64,000 nucleotides of DNA from Nocardioides pocheonensis. GTDB taxonomy: Bacteria; Actinomycetota; Actinomycetes; Propionibacteriales; Nocardioidaceae. This document shows, piece after piece, positions 43,704-51,774 of the stretch; position 1 is the first letter of the stretch; the number at the start of each line of letters is the position of its first letter. The DNA lies in the NCBI RefSeq assembly GCF_003725535.1, contig NZ_RJSF01000044.1, forward strand, positions 275,662 to 339,661, read 5' to 3'. The notes below the pieces were generated by a model that saw only the letters and a list, made by a program, of their open reading frames with translations, did not search any database and had not been told where the DNA came from. Both the position numbers and the translations under genes were made by a program.

Positions 43704-46007
43704 ATGCACCTCAACGCCCCGACGACCGTCGATGCGTCGGTCTACCTCGACCCGGCTGCGGCGGTGGACGAGCGTGTCGAGGACCTGCTCGCACGGATGA
43801 CTCTGCCGGAGAAGGTGGGTCAGATGCTGCAGCTGGACGCCAGGCAGGACCTGGTCGACACCGTGCAGACTCGACTGGCCGGCTCGGTCATCCACGCCTC
43901 CCCGACACGCATCGGGGAGGCGATGGAGCTGGCCCGCGGCACTCGGCTCGGCATCCCGCTGCTGTTCGCCGACGACTGCATCCACGGTCACTCGTTCTGG
44001 CCAGGGGCGACGATCTTTCCCACACAGCTGGGGATGGCATGCTGCTGGGACCCCGCGCTGCTCGAGCAGATGGCCCGGGTCACTGCGGTCGAAGTCGCCG
44101 CAACGGGCATCGTCTGGACGCTTTCGCCGGTGCTGTGCATCACCCGCGACCTGCGGTGGGGTCGGGTCGACGAGACGTTCGGAGAAGACCCGTTCCTCAT
44201 CGGCGAGCTCGGCGCAGCGATGATCCGCGGATATCAGGGCTACGGCCTGACCGACCCGACCGCCATCTTGGCCTGTGCCAAGCACTTCGCGGGCTATTCC
44301 GAGACCCAGGGTGGGCGAGACGCGAGCGAGGCCGACCTGAGCCCGCGCAAGCTGCGCTCGTGGTTCCTGCCGCCCTTCGAGCGAGCCGTCGAGGCCGGGG
44401 CCAGGACGTTCATGCTCGGCTATCAGTCGATTGACGGGGTCCCGGTCACGGCGAACCGCTGGCTTCTGAGCGACGTGCTCAAGCGGGAGTGGGGCTTCAC
44501 GGGCACGCTCACCACCGACTGGGACAACGTCGGGCGCATGGTGTGGGAGCAGCAGGTATGCGCAGACGACGTCGAGGCGGCATCCGTCGCCGTCCGGGCA
44601 GGCAACGACTTCGTCATGAGCACTCCCACCTTCTTCGAAGGCGCCCTCGAGGCCGTGCGCCGCGGGCAGCTCGACGAAGAGGAAATCGACGAAGCGGTGC
44701 GCCGCATCTTGCGGCTGAAGTTCGAGCTGGGCCTGTTCGAGAACCCGCGGGCCCCGGATCCTGAGCGGCAACGGGAGGTGATCGGGTGCGCCGAGCACGC
44801 TGACCTGAACCTCGCGGTGGCGCGCCGGTCCCTGGTGCTGCTGCGCAACGAGGGTGTGCTGCCGCTCGAAGGCGGACTGAGCTCGGGTGGTCAGGGTCGC
44901 GCCATTGCGCGCGGGGCGGCCCGCACCGTGGCGGTGATCGGTCCCAACGGAGACGATCCCCAGGCCATGCTGGGCGACTGGGCCGGGGCGTCGGGCCAGA
45001 CCGACTGGATGCCCGAGGGACACCCGCGCGGGTCCGTTGAGACCGTGCTCGACGGCTTCCGCGCCGTCGTGCCCACCGACTGGTCTGTTGCTCACGCGCG
45101 AGGGTGCGAGATCGAGGTCCTCGTTCCCGATCCCGCCGGCCCATTTCTCCCCGATGGCCAGCCCCGGCCGCCGATCTTCAGCCCTGCTCCCGTCGACCAG
45201 GACCTGCTGCAGCAGGCGGTCGCGGCGGCCCGGAACGCTGACTACGCCGTCGTGGTGGTCGGCGACACCATCGCGTTGACCGGTGAGTCGTGCTCGACCG
45301 CCACCCTCGACCTGCAGGGCGGCCAGATCGCACTGCTGGACGCGGTCGCCGCCACCGGGACGCCCATGATCGTGGTGCTCGTCCAGTCCAAGCCCAGCAC
45401 GCTGCCGACCTCTGCTCTCCAGGCTGCGGCGATCGTCGAGGCGTTCAACCCCGGCATGCGCGGTGGGCGCGCAATCGCGGAGCTCGTCCTCGGGCTCATC
45501 GAGCCCAGCGGTCGGTTGCCGATCTCGTTCGCGCGTCACGTCGGCCAGCAACCGGTCTACTACAACCAGGTTCGTGGTCAGCACGGCGACCGCTATGCCG
45601 ACCTCACCCAGGATCCTCTCTTCGCGTTCGGAGAAGGACTGAGTTACACCACCGTCAGCTACGACCAGTTGATCCTCCACACGGAGATCGTCTCGGCTGC
45701 TGGCGTCATCGAGGCGACGGCCGTGCTCACCAACACTGGGGGCCGCCCCGCCCTGGAAACCGTGCAGGCCTACATCAGTGACCTGACCACGAGCGTCACC
45801 TGGGCCGAGCAGGAGCTGAAGGGATACACCCAGGTGGAGCTACCTCCGGGGGAGACCCGAGAGGTGCCCCTCGCCATACCCGCTACGCGGTGCTCGCTGG
45901 TCGATGCCGCAGGCCGTCGCGTTGTCGAACCCGGTGCCTTCGAGCTCCGGGTCGGCCCGAGCTCACGGCGCCGCACCCACCTCGTCGCCGAGTTCCAGAT
46001 CTCATGA
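43704..46007 (+). CDS. GH3 beta-glucosidase/xylosidase
   Basis: The 767-aa glycoside hydrolase family 3 enzyme has the N-terminal barrel (MTLPEKVGQMLQ, GIPLLFADDCIHG, WGRVDETFGEDPFL, CAKHFAGYSETQGGRD), the nucleophile Asp in TLTTDWDNV, the second domain (SLVLLRNEGVLPL) and a fibronectin-III-like C-terminus (ELKGYTQVELPPGETREV). It removes terminal beta-linked glucose or xylose. No signal peptide. ATG 43704 has AGGAGA 5 bases upstream; a GTG at 43686 would add six residues. Confidence 0.93.
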   Translation: MHLNAPTTVDASVYLDPAAAVDERVEDLLARMTLPEKVGQMLQLDARQDLVDTVQTRLAGSVIHASPTRIGEAMELARGTRLGIPLLFADDCIHGHSFWPGATIFPTQLGMACCWDPALLEQMARVTAVEVAATGIVWTLSPVLCITRDLRWGRVDETFGEDPFLIGELGAAMIRGYQGYGLTDPTAILACAKHFAGYSETQGGRDASEADLSPRKLRSWFLPPFERAVEAGARTFMLGYQSIDGVPVTANRWLLSDVLKREWGFTGTLTTDWDNVGRMVWEQQVCADDVEAASVAVRAGNDFVMSTPTFFEGALEAVRRGQLDEEEIDEAVRRILRLKFELGLFENPRAPDPERQREVIGCAEHADLNLAVARRSLVLLRNEGVLPLEGGLSSGGQGRAIARGAARTVAVIGPNGDDPQAMLGDWAGASGQTDWMPEGHPRGSVETVLDGFRAVVPTDWSVAHARGCEIEVLVPDPAGPFLPDGQPRPPIFSPAPVDQDLLQQAVAAARNADYAVVVVGDTIALTGESCSTATLDLQGGQIALLDAVAATGTPMIVVLVQSKPSTLPTSALQAAAIVEAFNPGMRGGRAIAELVLGLIEPSGRLPISFARHVGQQPVYYNQVRGQHGDRYADLTQDPLFAFGEGLSYTTVSYDQLILHTEIVSAAGVIEATAVLTNTGGRPALETVQAYISDLTTSVTWAEQELKGYTQVELPPGETREVPLAIPATRCSLVDAAGRRVVEPGAFELRVGPSSRRRTHLVAEFQIS

Positions 46008-46066
46008 CCGGCCTCAGCTGGGCTGGTCGCTCGACCCGGTTCGACCCGTGAACAGCGAGGCCCACG

Positions 46067-47047
46067 ATGACCCGTCCTTCCACGCCCCTGGGGCTCGTCG
46101 CCGACATCGGTGGCACGAACGCTCGCTTCGCGCTCGCGGATCCGCGGACCAGGCTGCTGTCTCAGGAACTCACGTTGCCGACCAGCTCGGCGCGAAGGTT
46201 TGTCGAGCTTGTCGAGGACTATCTCGCCAAGGTCGGCGCCGACTCGGTCGATGCTGCGTGCTTCGCGATCGCCGGTCCGGTCAGCGGCGACCGCTGCACG
46301 CTGACCAACGCCGAGCTCGACTTCTCCATCGAGGAGACGAAGCGTGACCTCGGACTGAGCACGCTGCTCGTGGTCAATGACTTCGCCGCCGCTGCCCGGT
46401 CGATCCCTGAGCTGGGTCCGCAGGACCTGTTCCAGGTCGGAGAGGTTCGCCTCGACCTCGCGCGTGGTGCGGTCGCCGTCGGCCCCGGCACCGGGCTCGG
46501 TGTGGCGACCATCCTCCCGGATCACACGGGGTGGCGCGTCCAGCCCGGTGAAGGCGGACACGTGGCACTGGCGTGCCTCCACGAGGACGAGCTGGAGGTC
46601 GTCCGTGCGCTGCGCAAGAGCTGGGGCTATGCCAGTGCCGAAATGGTGCTCTCGGGACCGGGCCTGGTCCGCCTTTACGGGGCGCTCGCCGAGGCGCACG
46701 GCACCAGCGCAGTCGCTGACGTGCGGCCCGACGAGATCGTCGAACGCGCGCTGTCGAGCACGGATTACACGTGCGTGGCGACTCTTGGGATGTTCTGTGA
46801 GCTGCTCGCCACGGTCGCCGCGAATGCTGCTCTCACGACGGGGGCGACCGGTGGTGTGTTCCTGGCCGGGGGGATCGTCAAGAGGTTCCCCGAATTCCTG
46901 GCCCAGAGTGGCTTCCGTGAACGCTTCACCTGGCACCCTCACGCGGGCACGTACCTCGATCAGATCGCCACGGTGATCGTTATGGCCCCGGAACCGGGAC
47001 TCACCGGAGCTCTCCAAATCCTCGCCGATCACGAGCCCGCACGATGA
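46067..47047 (+). CDS. glk: Glucokinase of the Glk (PF02685) family
   Basis: The 326-aa kinase has VADIGGTNARFAL (phosphate-binding), AIAGPVSGD, TLTNAELDF, VVNDFAAAAR, GPGTGLGVA, EGGHVAL and a late GGIVKRFPEF. This is the hexokinase-type Glk common in proteobacteria and cyanobacteria; most actinobacteria use ROK glucokinases, so its presence suggests cassette cargo from elsewhere. It phosphorylates the glucose released by the GH13 and GH3 enzymes and closes the pathway. Confidence 0.9.
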   Translation: MTRPSTPLGLVADIGGTNARFALADPRTRLLSQELTLPTSSARRFVELVEDYLAKVGADSVDAACFAIAGPVSGDRCTLTNAELDFSIEETKRDLGLSTLLVVNDFAAAARSIPELGPQDLFQVGEVRLDLARGAVAVGPGTGLGVATILPDHTGWRVQPGEGGHVALACLHEDELEVVRALRKSWGYASAEMVLSGPGLVRLYGALAEAHGTSAVADVRPDEIVERALSSTDYTCVATLGMFCELLATVAANAALTTGATGGVFLAGGIVKRFPEFLAQSGFRERFTWHPHAGTYLDQIATVIVMAPEPGLTGALQILADHEPAR

Positions 47048-47259
47048 AATGGATCCTCGCCAGGCAGGACGCCGAGGCAGCGGACTCCGCGGCTTCCAGC
47101 CTGGTCCTCGTCCGTGGCAGTGTCGTTGGCCGCGCCGTCAACAGCGAGCAGATGCGCAGAGTGGGGGTCTGCGCGATGCGCCGACTGTGCGGCCCCCGAA
47201 TTTCGGTCCGGTTCTTGTGAGAATCCATCCACCAGGGAGAGGACTGGTGTGAGTTCCTG

Positions 47260-47470
47260 ATGGCTGCAGCGAAGAGGTCGAGCCCGGAGCAGATCGTGGC
47301 GTGGTCGGTGATGCGGAGAAGCTGCAGCTCCAGCGGTCGACGGTCCCTCAGGGTGCAAGAAGACTTGGGGTCAGCGAGCAGACGTTCTACCGATGGCGCG
47401 CCAAGTACGGCGGGTTGAAGGCGGACGAGGGGTCCGGCTGAAGAGGCTTGGAGCAGGAGTACGCGCGGCG
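47260..47470 (+). pseudogene. IS3-family transposase OrfA remnant
   Basis: The start reads MAAAKRSSPEQIV. After a frameshift another frame reads ARRLGVSEQTFYRWRAKYGG and LKADEG, a typical IS3 OrfA helix-turn-helix, and then a piece like LEQEYARR. Several frameshifts and a stop destroy it, and no OrfB remains. It lies at the right edge of unit 2, just outside RE2, and shows past transposon activity there. The bases 47048-47259 contain no other gene. Confidence 0.75.
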
Positions 47471-47489
47471 GTTCACGGTGCAGGCTAGG

Positions 47490-47646
47490 GTGGCCGCACC
47501 AGCAACCGGATTGGCTCAACGCAATATCGGCTGGTGCACCCCTGGGGTGCACGCCCCCGAGGTAACGGGAGGCAACCGGAGGCAACGGGAGCTCGGTTTC
47601 ACGCTCGGGCCGGCGGTTCGCGCGTGATCGAGCGTGGTGGTCCTAC
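47490..47646. other. Right end of unit 2 (RE2): palindrome and three 10-bp iterons
   Basis: This is the counterpart of RE1. The palindrome GTGCACCCCTGGGGTGCAC is at 47534-47552, 95 bp from core C as in RE1. Iterons AGGTAACGGG, AGGCAACCGG and AGGCAACGGG occupy 47560-47589, ending 58 bp from the core. The match with RE1 continues through CGTGATCGAGCGT and GGTCCTAC up to the core. Confidence 0.75.
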
Positions 47647-47674
47647 GGTTCAACTCCCCCCTCGCGCACGTGAG
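47647..47674 (+). repeat. Attachment core C, right boundary of unit 2
   Basis: This is the third exact copy of the 28-base tRNA-Leu 3' end core. To its left is RE2. To its right the shared hairpin follows, but not the LE iterons, so the DNA beyond is not another copy of the same element type. From 47705 to 47850 no gene is seen. Confidence 0.92.
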
Positions 47675-47680
47675 TGGCTG

Positions 47681-47704
47681 GCCCCGGGTCTTCGGATCCG
47701 GGGC
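47681..47704 (+). terminator. Hairpin beside attachment core C
   Basis: GCCCCGGGTC (47681-47690) pairs with the GATCCGGGGC end (47695-47704) with one G-T pair, followed by TTCG. Same family as the hairpins at 18945 and 36393. Confidence 0.6.
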
Positions 47705-47850
47705 TTCGTCCATTCCGCAGGCGTCGGTGGTTCGAAGCGCCCAGCAGGCTTCCTCGAGCCCCGGCCACGCTGCCGAGGGCGACGTCTGCGCATGGGTCTT
47801 CAGACCTGGATCGCAGCGCCCGGCGACGTGAAGTCTCGACGTAGGGCGTG

Positions 47851-48828
47851 TCAGCGCACGGCGACCGGGTTGACCGGCGCACCGACGGCGCCGGTGATCT
47901 TGAGGGGCGCGGCGGTGAGCAAGAAGTCGTGGTTGCCGTCGGCGGCGCAGGCCCCGGCGAGCGCATCCGGGTCCCACATCTCGCCGATGAAGAGGCCGAT
48001 GTGGGGGATCACCACCTGGTGGAGTGGCTGGAACGCGTCGTCGAACTCGTTCGGCCGAACCTCGAACCCCCACGTGTCCGTCGCGATCGCGGCGATCTCC
48101 GTGCGGTGCAGCCAGTCGACCGTGGTGAAGGACAGGCCGGGCGCGGAGCCTCCGGCGTACTCGCCCCAGCCCTCGCGTCGCGCGCGGGTGAGCTGGCCGG
48201 TCCGGACGACGACGATGTCGCCGCGACCCACGGCTGACGTGGGCCCCTGGGCGGCGATCGTTGCCTCCAGGTGCTCCTCGGTGATGGCGAAGCCGTCCGG
48301 GAGCTCACCGTCCTCGCCGAACGTCCTGCCGACGTCGAGCAGGACGCCGCGGCCGGCGATCCGGTCGGCCACCGTCTCGATGCCGGTCACTGCGTCCCCG
48401 AGACTGGTGACCACCTGCTCGGCGGGGCGGCCGTTCCAGGCGCGCCCGTGGTCGAAGATGTGGCCGAGACCGTCCCACTGCGTCGAGCACTGCAACGGCA
48501 TCGCGATCACGTCGTCAGCCCCGCCGATGCCGTGCGGGAAGCCTTGGACACCGGCGGCCGCATCACACCCGGTGTCGAGCATCGTGTGCACCGGGTTGGT
48601 GCGCCGGCGCCAGCCTCTCTGCGGTCCGTCCATGTCGAAGGACTGCGACAGCGAGTACGACGCACCGGTCCGCACCAGCGCCGCTGCCTCGCGCCGCTTG
48701 GCGTCGTCGAGGAGGTTCATCGTCCCGAGCACGTCGTCCGGCCCCCAGCGACCCCAGTTCGACACGCGGGCCGCTGCCTTCGCGATCGCGCCCTCCGGGT
48801 CGGTCCGGTCCAGGTCCTCCGGCCTCAC
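47851..48828 (-). CDS. Cyclase-family (PF04199) protein, paralogue of 34878-35879
   Basis: The 325-aa protein has NWGRWGPDDVLGTMNLLDD, the variant site QCSTQWDGLGH in place of HxGTHxDxPxH, GRGVLLDVGR, GDIVVVRTGQL and GAVGAPVNPVAVR. It is clearly related to the unit 1 cyclase, with the same Gln replacements. It is the last gene of the aromatic-catabolism operon and overlaps the hydrolase by ATGA. A hydrolytic step on a ring-cleavage product is plausible. Confidence 0.88.
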   Translation of the reverse strand: MRPEDLDRTDPEGAIAKAAARVSNWGRWGPDDVLGTMNLLDDAKRREAAALVRTGASYSLSQSFDMDGPQRGWRRRTNPVHTMLDTGCDAAAGVQGFPHGIGGADDVIAMPLQCSTQWDGLGHIFDHGRAWNGRPAEQVVTSLGDAVTGIETVADRIAGRGVLLDVGRTFGEDGELPDGFAITEEHLEATIAAQGPTSAVGRGDIVVVRTGQLTRARREGWGEYAGGSAPGLSFTTVDWLHRTEIAAIATDTWGFEVRPNEFDDAFQPLHQVVIPHIGLFIGEMWDPDALAGACAADGNHDFLLTAAPLKITGAVGAPVNPVAVR

Positions 48829-50003
48829 GAGGTCGCCTCGTCGAGCTCGGCGAAGGTGTCGGCCACCCAGTCGGCGATGTGGTCCCTGACGTGCGGGAGG
48901 TGGTCGAGCCCGATGTGCTCCGTGGCGCCCTCGTCGGGGGTGAAGACCCGCAGCTCACGCTTCGGGCTGCGCACCGCCTGGTCGTAGGAGCGGTGCGCGT
49001 ACTCGAGCGGGATCTGCCGGTCGTTCTGCCCGTGCACGACCAGGAACGGCACGGTGATCTGCTCCACCACCCCGTCGAGGTGCACCTGCTCGGCCTTCGC
49101 GATGAAGGCGTCGACGTCGCTCTCCCCCCAGACCCACAGCACGTGGTCCCAGTAGTGCGGGACGGGGTTCTCCCCCTCGCGCTCGAGCCGGCGCTTCTGC
49201 ACCGCGCCCCAGTCGTGGTTCGCACCCCAGGCCACGCACAGCGCGAGTCGCTTCTCGAACGCCGCCGCGCGGGGGGCGTAGTAGCCACCGAGCGACCAGC
49301 CCGCCAGCCCGATCCGGTCGCGGCGTACGTCGGCGCGGGTCTCCAGCCAGTCGACGCAGGCCGCGGCCCACACCTCGGTGTCGACCCGGGCGGTCAGCCC
49401 CCGCAGCCGCAGCGCCTCGCCGCTGCCGGGGCAGTCGACCATGAGCGTGGAGATGCCACGGGCGGCCATCTCCCGGTGGAAGCCGGAGCCGATCATCATC
49501 TCCTTGGTCGAGTCCAGCCCGTTCCACAGGATCATCACCGGCGTCGGCTCGCCGTCGACGGAGGCGTTGCAGAAGTACGCCGGCAGCGCGGTCTCCACGT
49601 CACCCTCGCGGTAGGGAACCTCGACCTTGGTGGTGGTCGGGTCGCTCAGCTCCAGCGACCGCACCAGCAGGTCGACGCTGCGCTGGTACTCGACGTTGCG
49701 GCCGGCGTCCGTCGCGCTCTGCATCCGCTCCGCCTGCGAGACGTGGACCGAGGCCCGGAAGTACTTCTGCGCGGCCGTGCGGAGGTGACGCGCCTTCTCC
49801 GCCTCCGCGGCCTGCTCCTCGAGCTGGTCGGCGACCCGCCGCCACGCCGCCATGAACTCCTTCGTGCCGACGTCGGAGCCCTGCGCGGCGAGCTCCCGCA
49901 GCGGGCGGCAGGCCCGGTCGACCTCGTCGATCATGCCTCCGCTGTTGAGCGTCGCGACGACGCCCAGGTTCCAGACGTAGTTGCCGGGGAAGTACTCGAA
50001 CAT
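48825..50003 (-). CDS. Alpha/beta hydrolase, DHPON-hydrolase-like
   Basis: The 392-aa enzyme has a helical N-terminal domain (about 1-130) and an alpha/beta hydrolase domain with GWSLGG (Ser), VVHGQNDRQIPLEY (Asp) and EHIGLDHLPHV (His). This layout fits 2,6-dihydroxypseudooxynicotine hydrolase of nicotine degraders, which cleaves a C-C bond, and relatives such as FrsA-type hydrolases. In an operon with a ring-opening dioxygenase a C-C hydrolase is expected. The true substrate is unknown. Confidence 0.85.
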   Translation of the reverse strand: MFEYFPGNYVWNLGVVATLNSGGMIDEVDRACRPLRELAAQGSDVGTKEFMAAWRRVADQLEEQAAEAEKARHLRTAAQKYFRASVHVSQAERMQSATDAGRNVEYQRSVDLLVRSLELSDPTTTKVEVPYREGDVETALPAYFCNASVDGEPTPVMILWNGLDSTKEMMIGSGFHREMAARGISTLMVDCPGSGEALRLRGLTARVDTEVWAAACVDWLETRADVRRDRIGLAGWSLGGYYAPRAAAFEKRLALCVAWGANHDWGAVQKRRLEREGENPVPHYWDHVLWVWGESDVDAFIAKAEQVHLDGVVEQITVPFLVVHGQNDRQIPLEYAHRSYDQAVRSPKRELRVFTPDEGATEHIGLDHLPHVRDHIADWVADTFAELDEATS

Positions 50004-50037
50004 GGTGATCCTTCGGTGGGGTGCGGTGGCGGGCTGC

Positions 50038-50787
50038 TCAGGTGGCCGGAGCGAGCGGCGGGCCGTCGGGCCGGAGGGCGTCGGAGACGGTCTTGGCGCC
50101 CGCGTGCGAGGAGGCCCCTCCGTCGACGGGCAGGTCGACTCCGCTGACGAAGGACGCGGCGTCGCTCAGCAGGAAGCACACGACGGCGGCCACCTCCTCG
50201 GGCAGGCCGACCCGACCGAGCGGGGCGGCGGCGATCGAGGCCTCGCGGAAGACTTCCGGCGCGGTCGCGGTCATGGCGGTGTCGATGAAGCCGGGGTGGA
50301 CGGCGTTCACGCGGATGCCCCTCGGTCCCAGCTCCAGGGCGGCGGCCCGGGTGAGCCCGCGCAGCGACCACTTGCTGGCGGTGTACGCGACCGGGTAGTG
50401 CCCCTGGAAGGCGGCGAGCGACCCGATGTTGACGACGGAGGCACCCGCGGGCATCAGCGGCGTCAGCGCCTGGATGCCCAGCAACGGACCGAGCACGTTG
50501 ACCGCGTGCGTGTCGAGGAATGCCTCAGGGGTGACGTCGCCGACCCGCGCGCGCCACGTCGTCCCCGCGCAGTTGACCAGGCCGTGCACGCCGTCGCCGG
50601 CGAGCGCGCTGGCCAGCGCCGCCCACTGCGCGGGTTCACGCACGTCCAGGGACCGCACGTCACCGGAGGCGATGCGGTCGACGGCGACCACCCGGGCGCC
50701 GGCCACTCGCGCGGCGTCGACCACCGCGGCTCCGATCCCGGACGCAGCCCCGGTGACGACGACGGTGCGCCCGGCCAGGCTGCTCAT
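50038..50787 (-). CDS. Short-chain dehydrogenase/reductase
   Basis: The 249-aa classical SDR has VTGAASGIGAAV, NCAGTTW, Ser in NIGSLAAF and the catalytic YTASK. The end FVSGVDLPVDGGASSH is typical. An NAD(P)-dependent alcohol/ketone step is likely. Its ATG overlaps the stop of the FAH-family gene; a 34-base gap leads to the hydrolase. Confidence 0.9.
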   Translation of the reverse strand: MSSLAGRTVVVTGAASGIGAAVVDAARVAGARVVAVDRIASGDVRSLDVREPAQWAALASALAGDGVHGLVNCAGTTWRARVGDVTPEAFLDTHAVNVLGPLLGIQALTPLMPAGASVVNIGSLAAFQGHYPVAYTASKWSLRGLTRAAALELGPRGIRVNAVHPGFIDTAMTATAPEVFREASIAAAPLGRVGLPEEVAAVVCFLLSDAASFVSGVDLPVDGGASSHAGAKTVSDALRPDGPPLAPAT

Positions 50788-51767
50788 CGCAGCACCTGCC
50801 GCGCAACCGCTGCGTCCCGGCGCCGGACGGCGGGGATCGTCGGCGCGGGGGCCGCGGTGGCGACCCGGTTGCTGAGGGAGCCGATGCCCTCGACCGTCAG
50901 AGTCACCAGATCTCCGTCTTGCAGCGCGGGTGGGTCCTGGGACCCGTTGCGGCCCCAGAGCTCGGCGAGGCAGCCGCCGTTGCCGACCGTCCCCGAGCCG
51001 AGCACGTCGCCGCACTCGACCCAGCTGTCCCTGGACGCGTACGCGATCATCGCCTCGAAGGTCCACCCCGCGTTGGCGAGCAGGTCACGGCCGACCACGA
51101 CGCCGTTGACCTCCGCGGTGCACCAGAGGTCGAGGAAGCCGTCGGCGTCCCGCTGCGGCTCGAGCTCGTCGGCGGTGACGATCCACGGGCCGAGCGTGGT
51201 GGCGAAGTCCTTGCCCTTCGCCGGGCCCAGCCGGACCTGCATCTCGCGCGACTGCAGGTCCCGCGCAGACCAGTCGTTCATGATCGTGTAGCCGAAGACA
51301 TGGTCGCGCGCCGCCTCGACGCTCAGCGACGTGCCAGGCGCGCCGACGACGACCGCGACCTCGAGCTCGAAGTCCCGCGCCCGGCACGCAGCGGGAAACG
51401 GGACGTCGACGTCCGGACCCAGGATCGTGTGCGGGTTGGTGAAGTAGAACGCCGGCGCGTCGTACCAGGCGTCCGGGACGCCCGCGTTGCCGTCGACGCT
51501 GCGCCGGACGCCGTCCACGTGCTCCTCGAAGGCGACGAAGTCGCGCACCGACGCCGGCTGCAGCGGCGCGAGCAGACGGACCGAGGACAGCGGTCGGGCC
51601 AGCTCCCGCCTGCGCGCGGCCTCGGCGAGGCGGGCGGCGGCGTCGATCCCGATCGCCACCACCTCGCGCATCGAGATCCCTTCGGGGAAGGCGAGCACGG
51701 TGTCGTTCACGACCACGCCGACGCGCGGCGCAGCGAGGCCGGCCGCGGCGAAGGTGGCGAGTCTCAT
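50784..51767 (-). CDS. Fumarylacetoacetate-hydrolase-family protein
   Basis: The 327-aa FAH-fold protein has VRDFVAFEEHV, the metal-binding ARDFELEVAVVVG, GYTIMNDWSARDLQ, GKDFATTLGPW and GDVLGSGTVGNG. Members hydrolyse or isomerise acylpyruvates at the end of aromatic ring-cleavage pathways. It follows the extradiol-type dioxygenase after 7 bases. Confidence 0.92.
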   Translation of the reverse strand: MRLATFAAAGLAAPRVGVVVNDTVLAFPEGISMREVVAIGIDAAARLAEAARRRELARPLSSVRLLAPLQPASVRDFVAFEEHVDGVRRSVDGNAGVPDAWYDAPAFYFTNPHTILGPDVDVPFPAACRARDFELEVAVVVGAPGTSLSVEAARDHVFGYTIMNDWSARDLQSREMQVRLGPAKGKDFATTLGPWIVTADELEPQRDADGFLDLWCTAEVNGVVVGRDLLANAGWTFEAMIAYASRDSWVECGDVLGSGTVGNGGCLAELWGRNGSQDPPALQDGDLVTLTVEGIGSLSNRVATAAPAPTIPAVRRRDAAVARQVLR

Positions 51768-51774
51768 CGGTGGC

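Noticed and set aside
19355-47047. An anti-phage defence system within the island
   Set aside because: All genes in both units can be read as transport, catabolism or regulation; no nuclease, toxin, NTPase sensor or reverse transcriptase was found.
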